DNA from: an uncultured Candidatus Competibacteraceae bacterium
Lineage (GTDB): Bacteria > Pseudomonadota > Gammaproteobacteria > Competibacterales > Competibacteraceae
Length of the DNA stretch: 48,433 bases
Assembly (NCBI GenBank): GCA_903879705.1
Contig: CAIRMO010000103.1
Span: 1-48,433 of the forward strand
Reading direction: 5' to 3'
The notes under the pieces are model-generated. The model made no database searches. It saw nothing but the letters and a program-made list of their open reading frames with translations, and was not told the DNA's origin. This document shows positions 35,671 to 42,937 of the stretch, in pieces. The position numbers were made by a program, and so were the translations under genes. Numbering within the stretch: the first letter of the stretch is position 1; every line of letters starts with the position of its first letter.

Positions 35671-36987
35671 ATGCACCAGCTTCTGCAACTCCGTTCCATG
35701 GTCCAATCCGCTTCCGGCCATCCCTGCACCATAGAAACTTTTCTCGGCGGTGGCGGCCAAGGTGAAGTTTACCGCGCCATGTTGGACGGCAAGCCCATTG
35801 CTCTAAAATGGTATTTCCCGGAACAAGCCACGCCTACCCAAAGGCAAAATTTGGAAACGCTGATTGGCAAAGGCCCGCCCAATACTCAATTTTTGTGGCC
35901 GGTAGAATTAGCGACCGCCGCCGATACCACCGGCTTCGGTTATCTCATGCCATTGCGGGAACCGCGCTATAAAAGCATTGTGGATTTGATGAAACGGCGC
36001 ATTGAACCGTCATTCCGCACCTTGGCGACTGCCGGGTTGCAATTAGCCCAAGCCTTTCTCGAACTTCACGCCAAGGGTTTATGCTATCGGGATATTTCAT
36101 TTGGCAATGTCTTTTTTGATCCTGATACCGGCGATATTCAGGTCTGCGATAACGACAACGTGTCCATTGACGGTCAAGGCAACAGCGGTGTATTAGGCAC
36201 ACCGCGTTTTATCGCCCCGGAAGTGGTGCGGGGAGAAGCTGTACCGAGTACCGAAACCGATCTATTTTCGCTCTCAGTGCTGCTGTTTTATCTGTTCCAC
36301 ATTCATCATCCGCTGGAAGGCCAGCGCGAGGCGGCGATTAAATGCTTCGATTTACCGGCGATGACGCAACTCTACGGCACCGATCCGTTGTTTATCTTCG
36401 ATCCTGCTGACACTACTAATCAGCCGGTGCCCGGCGTTCACGACAATGCTCTGGCATATTGGCCGCTTTACCCGCAATCCTTGCGCGATTTATTCATTAA
36501 AGCCTTCACCATTGGTTTGCACGACCCTCACCAGCGCGTGCGGGAAAGCCAATGGCGGGGGGCGATGATGCAGTTGCGCGATGCCATGCTGTATTGTGGT
36601 CACTGTGGCGAGGAAAATTGCTATGACGGTGACGCTTTACGCATCTCCGGCGGTCAACCGGGACTGTGCTGGTCATGCCAAAAACCGCTGATTCTCCCAT
36701 TCCGGCTGCGGCTGGAGCGCCAAGTGGTCATGCTTAACCACGACACCCAGTTATTTCCCCATCATCTCGACCGGCAGCGGTGTTACGACTTATCGCAACC
36801 GTGGGCAGCGATGCAGCGTCATCCACAGAATCCCAATGTCTGGGGCCTGAAAAACCAGTCGCCCGCCAAGTGGGTGATGACTGCACCCGATGGCACGATC
36901 CGCGATGTTGAACCGGGGCGCAGCGTTTCTGTAGCCGTGGGCGTGAAAGTCAATTTTGGTTCGGTAGAGGGCGAGATTCGGGGTTGA
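35671..36987 (+). CDS. TerY-P-type Ser/Thr protein kinase with C-terminal zinc ribbon
   Basis: A 438-residue kinase. The glycine loop is GGGGQGEVYRA (about 26-36), the ATP lysine IALKWYF, and the catalytic loop YRDISFGNVFFDP, in which Tyr replaces His and Ser replaces the usual Lys of HRDLKxxN, while Asp and Asn are kept. The metal-binding DFG is DND (QVCDNDNV), and an APE motif is present (FIAPEVVRG). The C-terminal part has a zinc ribbon (CGHCGEENC.., GLCWSCQKPL; about 310-345) and a beta-rich tail (WGLKNQSP..W and VNFGSVEGEI) that may be FHA-like. Kinases of this build occur beside a vWA protein and a PP2C phosphatase in TerY-P triads; both partners are found at 42226-43801. AGGA lies 7 bp before the ATG. 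Confidence 0.85.
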   Translation: MHQLLQLRSMVQSASGHPCTIETFLGGGGQGEVYRAMLDGKPIALKWYFPEQATPTQRQNLETLIGKGPPNTQFLWPVELATAADTTGFGYLMPLREPRYKSIVDLMKRRIEPSFRTLATAGLQLAQAFLELHAKGLCYRDISFGNVFFDPDTGDIQVCDNDNVSIDGQGNSGVLGTPRFIAPEVVRGEAVPSTETDLFSLSVLLFYLFHIHHPLEGQREAAIKCFDLPAMTQLYGTDPLFIFDPADTTNQPVPGVHDNALAYWPLYPQSLRDLFIKAFTIGLHDPHQRVRESQWRGAMMQLRDAMLYCGHCGEENCYDGDALRISGGQPGLCWSCQKPLILPFRLRLERQVVMLNHDTQLFPHHLDRQRCYDLSQPWAAMQRHPQNPNVWGLKNQSPAKWVMTAPDGTIRDVEPGRSVSVAVGVKVNFGSVEGEIRG

Positions 36988-37032
36988 GTGGACGCTTAGT
37001 GCAGCCGGGTAGGTTGGGTTGCCATCTTTTGG

Positions 37033-37064
37033 GCAACTCAACTTTGACCTGAATGTTGAGTTGC
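37033..37064. repeat. Perfect 10-bp inverted repeat between converging genes
   Basis: GCAACTCAAC (37033-37042) and GTTGAGTTGC (37055-37064) are exact inverse complements around a 12-base loop. It lies between the kinase gene and the converging PIN-toxin gene. No T-run follows on either side, so it is at best a Rho-assisted terminator or a protein-binding site. Confidence 0.55.
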
Positions 37065-37136
37065 GATAAGGCGGCAATTTAACCTACATCACTTCTCAGA
37101 AGTAAGCAGTAGATTTTCAAAAGGCTTCCGCTGTTT

Positions 37137-37517
37137 CTAGCGGTAGGCTTCAAAATCACGCTCATCAGTCGATAAAATACGCCCATGCCCAAGATGCTCG
37201 GCTAAAATCACCAGCGAAGCGTCAGCTAAGTCCATCGGCAAGTTGGCGTATTTTTTCATTAAGGCAATGATGCGTGGAACATGCGATGGAGTTAAATCAA
37301 ACAGGCTAAAAGCACCAGCTATGTAATTGCTTAAAAAGAGTTGTTGCGCTTGGACGCCAATCCGCGCCCCCAATAAATAACAGGTCTCAGTCACGACCGG
37401 CCAAGTTGTGACGAGCGGTTCAGGAGACAGTTCGGTTAAGCGAATGCTGGCGATGTCATGGTATTTATCTTTGCTATTAGCCAAGGCTAACCAGAATCCG
37501 GTATCAGCGATCACCAT
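37137..37517 (-). CDS. PIN-domain ribonuclease toxin (VapC-like)
   Basis: A 126-residue PIN-fold protein. It starts MVIADTGFWLALANSKDKYH with the first catalytic Asp, has the conserved Glu in WPVVTETCYLLGARIG, and the later acidic residues in MDLADASLVILAEHLG and ILSTDERDFEAYR. PIN toxins cleave specific RNAs with Mg2+. The ATG overlaps the end of the antitoxin gene by 14 bp, so the pair is translationally coupled. The pair points leftward toward the kinase gene and is divergent from paralogue 2. Confidence 0.88.
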   Translation of the reverse strand: MVIADTGFWLALANSKDKYHDIASIRLTELSPEPLVTTWPVVTETCYLLGARIGVQAQQLFLSNYIAGAFSLFDLTPSHVPRIIALMKKYANLPMDLADASLVILAEHLGHGRILSTDERDFEAYR

Positions 37518-37764
37518 GTTTTTTTTCCAGCAATTGAATTAGTTCAGATTTATAGGTGGTCGATAATTCCGGGGAGGCTTCACCACAACCAATAAAACCC
37601 GATTGGGTGAGAATATCAGCGGTACTGGGATGTTCGGAATTTACTCTGGAATAATAAAAATCAATTGCTTGCCGGATCACTTCGCTGATATTGGCATGAG
37701 TGGTTTCTGCAAGGTAACGTAACTTTTGCAGACGCTGATCGTCCAGTTGAGTTTGGACACGCAT
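37504..37764 (-). CDS. Ribbon-helix-helix antitoxin of the PIN pair
   Basis: An 86-residue protein from the ATG at 37764, preceded by GAGG at 9 bp. Residues 1-45 (MRVQTQLDDQRLQKLRYLAE, ISEVIRQAIDFYYSRV) fit a CopG/RHH DNA-binding fold: a short beta strand followed by two helices with the SEVIRQA motif. The tail (about 50-86) would wrap and block the toxin. The longer open frame upstream to 37824 is not supported. It probably represses its own promoter in the 108-bp gap before paralogue 2. Confidence 0.82.
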   Translation of the reverse strand: MRVQTQLDDQRLQKLRYLAETTHANISEVIRQAIDFYYSRVNSEHPSTADILTQSGFIGCGEASPELSTTYKSELIQLLEKKHGDR

Positions 37765-37872
37765 GATTGTTTGCCTCTTTATCCATAAAAAGGGTAGAAT
37801 AGTTTTTTTGGTACTGAATATCAATAGAATTTATAAATAATTCGATCTTGTTGTGAAATTTAAGGAATCCCT

Positions 37873-39042
37873 GTGAACAACGAACCTCGTGAAAAACTCC
37901 GTGAATTGATCGTCGAATATGGCCGCACGCTGTGCGATGACCCGCGCCGATGCGAGGCATTGCTCAAGGATTACTGTGGGCAATACAAGCGGGAGATTTT
38001 CGTCCTGATCACCGCCCTGAAAAGCCGAGTGGCCGATGATTTGCTGAAAACCTCGGCGGGTGTGCCGCACGTCCTGTTATTGGCGAGACTGATTAAGCGG
38101 TTGGAGGATGAATTAGCCATGACCGCCGAGGTGGCACAGTGGGCGGTTGAGTCGTGGACATTGGCACTAGGTGTGATCGATCAACCGATGCCGGTCATTA
38201 AACCGGCTCCTGCGCCGCCACCTCCGTCCGTTGCTATTCTGTTCCCTCCTTTGAAAAAGGGGGGTCAGGGGGGATTTTTGGGTGCGGGGGGATTTTCGTC
38301 GGTATTCCGCGACCAGTTGCGCGATGGTAGTCCCGGCCCCACGATGATTGCGATTCCAGCGGGTGAATTCTGGATGGGATCGCTGGAGAGCGAGGCCGGA
38401 CGGGATGACAATGAACGCAGGCACCGGATCAAGATTGAACAGCCTTTTACTATCGGCCAATATGCGGTGACTTTTGAGGAGTACGACCGTTTTTGCGTCG
38501 ACGGGGATAGAACAAAACCCGGAGATCAAAGTTGGGGCCGTGGCAATCGACCCGTGATTAACGTCAGTTGGCTTGATGCGTTGGACTACACTGAATGGCT
38601 GTCGGCGCAGACTAGGCAAAACTATCGGCTACCTACAGAAGCGGAATGGGAATATGCAGCACGAGCGGGAACGGAAACCGCGTTCTGGTGGGGCAATGAT
38701 ATTAGCTCGGATCAGGCGAATTACCACGGGAATTACACTTATCGTGAGGGACCTAAGGGTGTGTATCGTAAAAAAACAGTCCCGGTCGATCACTTTCAAC
38801 CGAATCCGTGGGGATTATATCAAGTGCATGGTAATATCTGGGAATGGACTGGCTCCCAGTATGACGAAAATTATAGCGGGGCAGAAATGCTATGCGCTAA
38901 TAAAGATACGGGCAACCGTTTGTCGGCGCGGGGCGGCTCTTGGTTCGACGTTCCCGCGTGGGTGCGTTCGGCCCTTCGTAGCAGGCTTAATCCTGCGTAC
39001 CGTGACTACTACCGGGGATTTCGTCTTGCCAGATCATTATAA
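37873..39042 (+). CDS. Module-FGE paralogue 2, with repeat-derived linker
   Basis: A 389-residue protein starting at GTG 37873, with AAGGA 6 bp upstream. Its N-terminal module (1-104) is almost identical to those of paralogues 1 and 3. The linker contains FPPLKKGGQGGFLGAGGF, encoded by an in-frame genomic repeat (38244-38296). The FGE-like domain follows (MIAIPAGEFWMGSLESEAGR, YRLPTEAEWEYAARAG, NPWGLYQVHGNIWEWTGS, YYRGFRLARSL). The catalytic cysteine pair of genuine FGE is missing. Compared with paralogue 1 the backbone is nearly the same, but the segment after RGGSW up to GFRLAR is strongly diverged (FDVPAW versus NNRSVG; LRSRL versus SRFGN; YRDYY versus ERISN). This one retains a Tyr/Trp-rich surface, as expected for a ligand-binding face. 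Confidence 0.85.
   Translation: MNNEPREKLRELIVEYGRTLCDDPRRCEALLKDYCGQYKREIFVLITALKSRVADDLLKTSAGVPHVLLLARLIKRLEDELAMTAEVAQWAVESWTLALGVIDQPMPVIKPAPAPPPPSVAILFPPLKKGGQGGFLGAGGFSSVFRDQLRDGSPGPTMIAIPAGEFWMGSLESEAGRDDNERRHRIKIEQPFTIGQYAVTFEEYDRFCVDGDRTKPGDQSWGRGNRPVINVSWLDALDYTEWLSAQTRQNYRLPTEAEWEYAARAGTETAFWWGNDISSDQANYHGNYTYREGPKGVYRKKTVPVDHFQPNPWGLYQVHGNIWEWTGSQYDENYSGAEMLCANKDTGNRLSARGGSWFDVPAWVRSALRSRLNPAYRDYYRGFRLARSL
38244..38296. repeat. Genomic repeat segment embedded in frame in a coding sequence
   Basis: CCCTCCTTTGAAAAAGGGGGGTC.. and the following GGGGGGATTTTT/GGGGGGATTTT repeat the C-rich/G-rich arms of the family 2 variant at 7169-7287. Here they encode PPLKKGGQGGF-LGAGGF in the linker of paralogue 2, without breaking the frame. 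Paralogues 1 and 4 lack it. Confidence 0.7.
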
Positions 39043-39101
39043 CAATTTGTTTTTTATCCTTTTACCCTTTATCGCTTGAGCAGCGGAGTGATTCACAGGA
39101 T

Positions 39102-39181
39102 CGAACCACCCCGGCGCTTCGCGCCACCCCTCCTTATCCAAGGAGGGGAAAAAGTCACCACTTAAGCCGGATCGCTCTATA
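39102..39181. repeat. Truncated MITE-like repeat family 2 copy
   Basis: TCGAACCACCCCGGCGCTTCG and the CCTCCTTATCCAAGGAGG hairpin match the left part of the full copies. The segment then jumps to a variant of the right tail (AGCCGGATCGCTCTATA). The middle and the GAGTTGTGG end are missing. It lies between paralogues 2 and 3. Confidence 0.65.
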
Positions 39182-39217
39182 TTCACCCGAACTCTTCTCG
39201 ATTGACCGAAAATGCCC

Positions 39218-40162
39218 ATGCACAACGAACCTTGTGAAAAACTCCGTGAATTGATCGTCGAATATGGCCGCTCGCTGTGCGATGACCCGCGCCGATGCGA
39301 GGCATTGCTCAAGGATTATTGCGGGCAATACAAGCGGGAGATTTTTGTCTTGATCACCGCCCTGAGAAACCGAGTGGCCGAGGATTTGCTGAAGACCTCG
39401 GCGGGTGTGCCGCATGTCCTGTTATTGGCGCGACTGATTAAGCGGTTGGAGGATGAATTAGCCATGACCGCTGAGGCGGCACAGTGGGCGGTCGAGTCGT
39501 GGACATTGGCGTTAAGGGTTGTGAGCGCGGACATAGAGGCAAGGGAAATCTTAAAAATTAAAGGGATTGATTGCACAGTAGATGTTTTTTTAGAAAAAGC
39601 GAAAGAAGGGAATACTGAAGTAGTAAAGTGGTTAATAGCCGCTGGGATAGATATCAACTCAGCAGATAATAACAGCAACACTGCGCTCGGATGGGCATTA
39701 TATAAAGGCCACACGGAAACCGTGCAAGCCTTGTTGGCGCATGGGGCTAAGATTAATGATGGCAAAACCGCTGCTTTCATGCGAGCATCATTGAACGGCT
39801 ATGCGAAAATCGTGCAAGTCTTGCTGACGCATGGAGCCAAGATTGAGGCAAGAGATGGTAGCGGCCTGACTGCTCTCATGTGGGCGTCATATAAAGGCCA
39901 TACGGAAACCGTGCAAGTCTTGTTAGCGCATGGGGCCGATATTGAGGCAAAAGATTATGATGGCTGGACTGCTCTTATTAGTGCATCACTGACCGGTCAT
40001 ACAGAAACCGTTCTAGCCTTGTTGGCGCATGGGGCCAATATTGAGGCAGAAGATTGTGACGGCTGGACTGCTCTTATTAGTGCATCAATGAACGGTCATA
40101 CGGAAACCGTTCTAGCCTTGTTGGCGCATGGTGCCAGCGGTTCCCGGCGTCCTGATTTATAA
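39218..40162 (+). CDS. Module-ankyrin paralogue 3: N-terminal helical module fused to ankyrin repeats
   Basis: A 314-residue protein. Residues 1-100 are the same module as in the FGE-like paralogues (LRELIVEYGRSLCDDPRRCE, VAEDLLKTSAGVPHVLLLAR, WAVESWTLAL). The identity stops abruptly after WTLAL, and the rest is an ankyrin array of about six units of 33 residues, for example DGWTALISASLTGHTETVLA followed by LLAHGANIEAED. The DNA of neighbouring units is very similar, so the array grew by recent tandem duplication. The junction marks a domain swap: one sensor domain exchanged for another behind a common module. The reading frame ends in SGSRRPDL, out of register with the repeats, and decayed repeat DNA continues beyond it, so the protein is probably shortened. 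The ATG at 39218 aligns with the other copies; one at 39212 is also possible. Confidence 0.82.
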   Translation: MHNEPCEKLRELIVEYGRSLCDDPRRCEALLKDYCGQYKREIFVLITALRNRVAEDLLKTSAGVPHVLLLARLIKRLEDELAMTAEAAQWAVESWTLALRVVSADIEAREILKIKGIDCTVDVFLEKAKEGNTEVVKWLIAAGIDINSADNNSNTALGWALYKGHTETVQALLAHGAKINDGKTAAFMRASLNGYAKIVQVLLTHGAKIEARDGSGLTALMWASYKGHTETVQVLLAHGADIEAKDYDGWTALISASLTGHTETVLALLAHGANIEAEDCDGWTALISASMNGHTETVLALLAHGASGSRRPDL

Positions 40163-40247
40163 GGACTTTTTCGCCTAATCGGAGTTACACTAGCAAAAAT
40201 ATCCTTAAAAATCATAGTCACAAAAATAAGAGAGCGAGAATCGCTGA

Positions 40248-40371
40248 CATGGTGCCAATATTGGGGTAAAAGACTTATGTGGACAGAACTGCTCTTATGC
40301 GTGCAAGAGGTCACACGGAAACCGTGCAAGCCTTGAGAAATGCCAGTGATATATTGCGGAATGAACAATAA
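40248..40371 (+). pseudogene. Decayed 3' ankyrin units of paralogue 3
   Basis: CATGGTGCCAATATTG-GGGTAAAAGA followed by GGACAGAACTGCTCTTATG matches the DNA of the intact ankyrin units. From 40282 the frame reads DRTALMRARGHTETVQAL and RNASDILRNEQ, then stops at 40371. Deletions and frameshifts separate it from the intact frame, and 40163-40247 shows no usable coding. Confidence 0.65.
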
Positions 40372-40401
40372 TTAGGCCTTTAGTGTGAATGAATCGCACC
40401 G

Positions 40402-41517
40402 ATGAATAACCTACCGCGTGAAAAACTCCGGGAATTGATCGTCCAATACGGTCGCTCGCTGTGCAATGACCCGCGCCGCTGTAAAGCCTTGCTGAAGGAC
40501 TATTGCGGGCAATACAAGCGCGAGATTTTCGCCTTGGTCAGCGCCCAGGACAATCGAGTGGCCGAAGAACTGCTGAAAGCATCCGCCGGAGTCCCGCAGT
40601 CCATCGTGCTAACGCGACTGAGCAAACGACTGGAAGATCAATTAGGCTTCACCAAGGAATTAGCCCACTGGGCCGTCGAATCCTGGGCACTGGCGCTGGA
40701 CGTGATCGATCAACCCTTGCCCGCCATGCCGCCCGCCGCCGCGCCGCCGCCCGTATTTCTGACCGCCTTGCAAGTTTTCCGCGACCGGTTGCTCGACGGC
40801 AGCGACGGTCCCGCCATAATCGTCATTCCAGCGGGCATCTTCTGGATGGGATCGCCGAAAAACCAGCCCGAACGGGATGACAATGAACGCCGTCACCGGG
40901 TGACAATTCCCCAGCCATTCGCCGTGGGTCAATATCCTGTCACCTTTGACGACTATGACCGGTTTTGCGCCGCCACCGGGCGGGACAAACCCAATGACGA
41001 AGGCTGGGGACGAGAGCGGCGGCCAGTGATTCACGTTGATGGGTTTGCCGCGGTGGCCTATACCCAGTGGCTTTCCCAGCAGACCGGCCAGACTTATCGT
41101 CTGCCGACCGAAGCCGAATGGGAATACACCGCACGCGCAGGCGCTCGAACCGCGTTTGGGTGGGGAAATCGCATCACGCCGGACCAGGCCAATTACGACA
41201 GCCGTCAGGTTTATGCCAGCGAGGGTCAGTCCGGCATTCCCCGGCAACAAACGACGCCAGTCGGCACTTTCCCGCCCAACCCGTGGGGGTTATACGACAC
41301 CGTGGGCAATGTCTTTGAGTGGACTGGTTCCTTGTATGCGGCTGATTACCACGAAGCGGAGCGGAGTGGTTCTGTCAAAGACCCCACCAGTGTCCGAGTC
41401 GTGCGGGGTGGTTCGTGGTTCTACGGCCCGGCGAAAGCGCGTTCCGCCTACCGTAATCGCCGCCAACCATTTTATCACGATCACAATCTGGGGTTCCGTC
41501 TCGCCCGATTATTTTAA
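40402..41517 (+). CDS. Module-FGE paralogue 4
   Basis: A 371-residue member with the same architecture: module (MNNLPREKLRELIVQYGRSL, NDPRRCKALLKDYCGQYKRE; about 1-104), a short Ala/Pro linker, and an FGE-like domain (IIVIPAGIFWMGSPKNQPER, YRLPTEAEWEYTARAG, NPWGLYDTVGNVFEWTGSLY, RGGSWFYGPAKARSAYRNRR, LGFRLARLF). It is more diverged and more GC-rich than copies 1-3, so it is probably the older copy. The FGE active-site cysteines are again absent. The 3' variable stretch (about residues 340-363) is rich in Tyr, Arg and His. Only 17 bp separate it from the antitoxin gene, followed closely by the toxin, vWA and PP2C genes, suggesting one transcript. Confidence 0.85.
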   Translation: MNNLPREKLRELIVQYGRSLCNDPRRCKALLKDYCGQYKREIFALVSAQDNRVAEELLKASAGVPQSIVLTRLSKRLEDQLGFTKELAHWAVESWALALDVIDQPLPAMPPAAAPPPVFLTALQVFRDRLLDGSDGPAIIVIPAGIFWMGSPKNQPERDDNERRHRVTIPQPFAVGQYPVTFDDYDRFCAATGRDKPNDEGWGRERRPVIHVDGFAAVAYTQWLSQQTGQTYRLPTEAEWEYTARAGARTAFGWGNRITPDQANYDSRQVYASEGQSGIPRQQTTPVGTFPPNPWGLYDTVGNVFEWTGSLYAADYHEAERSGSVKDPTSVRVVRGGSWFYGPAKARSAYRNRRQPFYHDHNLGFRLARLF

Positions 41518-41534
41518 CCCGTTGGAGATCAATC

Positions 41535-41762
41535 ATGTCCCATCGAATCCAGATTACCCTTGAAGATCATTTGTGGGAATTTGTGCAGACGATTCCTAAA
41601 AATAAACGCAGTCAGTTTCTCAAACAGACTGTATCCGATCAATTAACTCGGATTCGGCGACAACAGGCTATGGAAGAAATGGATATTTTACGCTCAAAGC
41701 TGAAACCATTGCCGGGTTGTGCTGAAGAATGGATCAGAGAGGAACGTGATGGTCACTTGTAA
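41535..41762 (+). CDS. Antitoxin of a PIN-toxin pair
   Basis: A 75-residue protein: MSHRIQITLEDHLWEFVQTI, then KNKRSQFLKQTVSDQLTRIR and an acidic tail ending EEWIREERDGHL. The start looks like a ribbon-helix-helix strand plus helix, with SQFLKQTV as the second helix. GGAG lies 8 bp before the ATG. Its end overlaps the toxin start by 14 bp, exactly the overlap seen in the 37.5-kb pair, although the proteins differ. It would bind and neutralise the toxin and probably repress transcription. Confidence 0.78.
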   Translation: MSHRIQITLEDHLWEFVQTIPKNKRSQFLKQTVSDQLTRIRRQQAMEEMDILRSKLKPLPGCAEEWIREERDGHL

Positions 41763-42222
41763 AAGGCTGGTGCCCGATGCGTCAGTGATCCTGAAATGGG
41801 TTTTACCAAAAGATAAAGAGCCTCATTTTGAGGAAGCCCAGGCCATTCTTGGAAATTTTCACAATGGATTTATTGACCTGTTGGTGCCAACTATCTGGAT
41901 TTATGAAGTCGGTAATTTGCTGGGCAGGAAATACCCTGATGAAGCTAACCGGTTGATTACTAATCTGGAGGCAATCGGATTCAAAATCATCGCGCCCTAT
42001 CCTGAATGGCGTCAACAGGCTTTGTCACTGATGAAGCAATATCGAGTCACGTTCTACGACGCGGCTTATCATGCGCTGGCGATGACCGAAAATGCTTTAT
42101 TCGTTACGGCTGATGTTGCCTATATTCGTAAAGTGGGCAATCAACCGGAAATTATGAATTTATCCGACTGGCTTGACCAGTTCCCCGCATTGAATACGAA
42201 ATTCGTATTAACAAAGGAGTAA
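41749..42222 (+). CDS. PIN-domain ribonuclease toxin (VapC-like)
   Basis: A 157-residue PIN protein from the ATG at 41749 (GAGG upstream). Catalytic acidic positions are the Asp in RLVPDASVILKWVLP, the Glu in VPTIWIYEVGNLL, the Asp in VTFYDAAYHALAM and the Asp in LFVTADVAYIRKV. The fold is of the type annotated as type II toxin-antitoxin VapC. It is followed after 3 bp by the vWA gene with its own strong ribosome site, so the toxin pair is embedded in the FGE-vWA-PP2C operon. Confidence 0.87.
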   Translation: MVTCKRLVPDASVILKWVLPKDKEPHFEEAQAILGNFHNGFIDLLVPTIWIYEVGNLLGRKYPDEANRLITNLEAIGFKIIAPYPEWRQQALSLMKQYRVTFYDAAYHALAMTENALFVTADVAYIRKVGNQPEIMNLSDWLDQFPALNTKFVLTKE

Positions 42223-42225
42223 CTC

Positions 42226-42930
42226 ATGGCTAAACGTCCCGGCGGCGAATTGGCGACCCGCCCGCTGCATTTTATCTGGCTGGCCGACTGTTCCGGTTCC
42301 ATGTCCATTGACGGCAAGATTCAGGCGCTCAATAACGCCATCCGCGAAGCTCTGCCGCACATGCAGACCGTCGCTGATGAGAATCCTAACGCCGAAGTCC
42401 TGATGCGGGTCCTCAAATTCTCCAGCGGGGCGCAATGGCACGTCTCACAACCGACGCCGGTCGCTGATTTTAAATGGGTAGATTTGCAGACTGACGGTGT
42501 GACGGATTTGGGCAAGGCGCTGAGTATGCTGGCCGAACAATTGCGAATCCCGCCAATGACGGATCGCGCTTTACCGCCGGTGCTGGTGCTGATTTCCGAT
42601 GGCTGCCCGACCGACGATTTCCACAAGGGTTTGCAAGCCCTGATGAATGAACCGTGGGGCAAAAAAGCCGTGCGGATCGCCATTGCCATTGGTGAAGACG
42701 CGGATACCGAAGTTCTCCAGAAATTTATCGGCCACCCGGAACTGAAACCCTTGCAAGCCAATAATCCCGAAGCCCTGGTGCGGCATATTAAATGGGTATC
42801 GACCGCGGTGCTGAAAGCCGCTTCATCGCCGGCCAGTCAAGCAGCGGGCGCAATTTCGGGCGGTCTTAACGTGCCGATTCCCGCGCCACTCGCCCAAACC
42901 GGCCCCAATGCCGTGGGCGATGTGTGGTAA
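42226..42930 (+). CDS. TerY-like von Willebrand factor A (vWA) protein
   Basis: A 234-residue single vWA domain. The metal-ion-dependent adhesion site is complete: DCSGSMS (about 20-26), the Thr of DGVTDLGKAL and the Asp of VLVLISDGCPTDDF. It starts MAKRPGGELATRPLHFIWLA, as do TerY proteins of tellurite-resistance-type stress clusters. The C-terminal ~35 residues are Ala/Pro-rich and probably flexible. AAAGGAGT precedes the ATG by 7 bp. In TerY-P triads the vWA protein is thought to act as a metal-dependent scaffold controlled by the kinase and phosphatase. The phosphatase gene follows after 7 bp. Confidence 0.9.
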   Translation: MAKRPGGELATRPLHFIWLADCSGSMSIDGKIQALNNAIREALPHMQTVADENPNAEVLMRVLKFSSGAQWHVSQPTPVADFKWVDLQTDGVTDLGKALSMLAEQLRIPPMTDRALPPVLVLISDGCPTDDFHKGLQALMNEPWGKKAVRIAIAIGEDADTEVLQKFIGHPELKPLQANNPEALVRHIKWVSTAVLKAASSPASQAAGAISGGLNVPIPAPLAQTGPNAVGDVW

Positions 42931-42937
42931 CTCGGCC

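Noticed and set aside
39650-40370. Regularly spaced near-identical DNA units, CRISPR-like at first sight
   Set aside because: Units are ~99 bp, contiguous and translate in frame as ankyrin repeats; there are no unique spacers.
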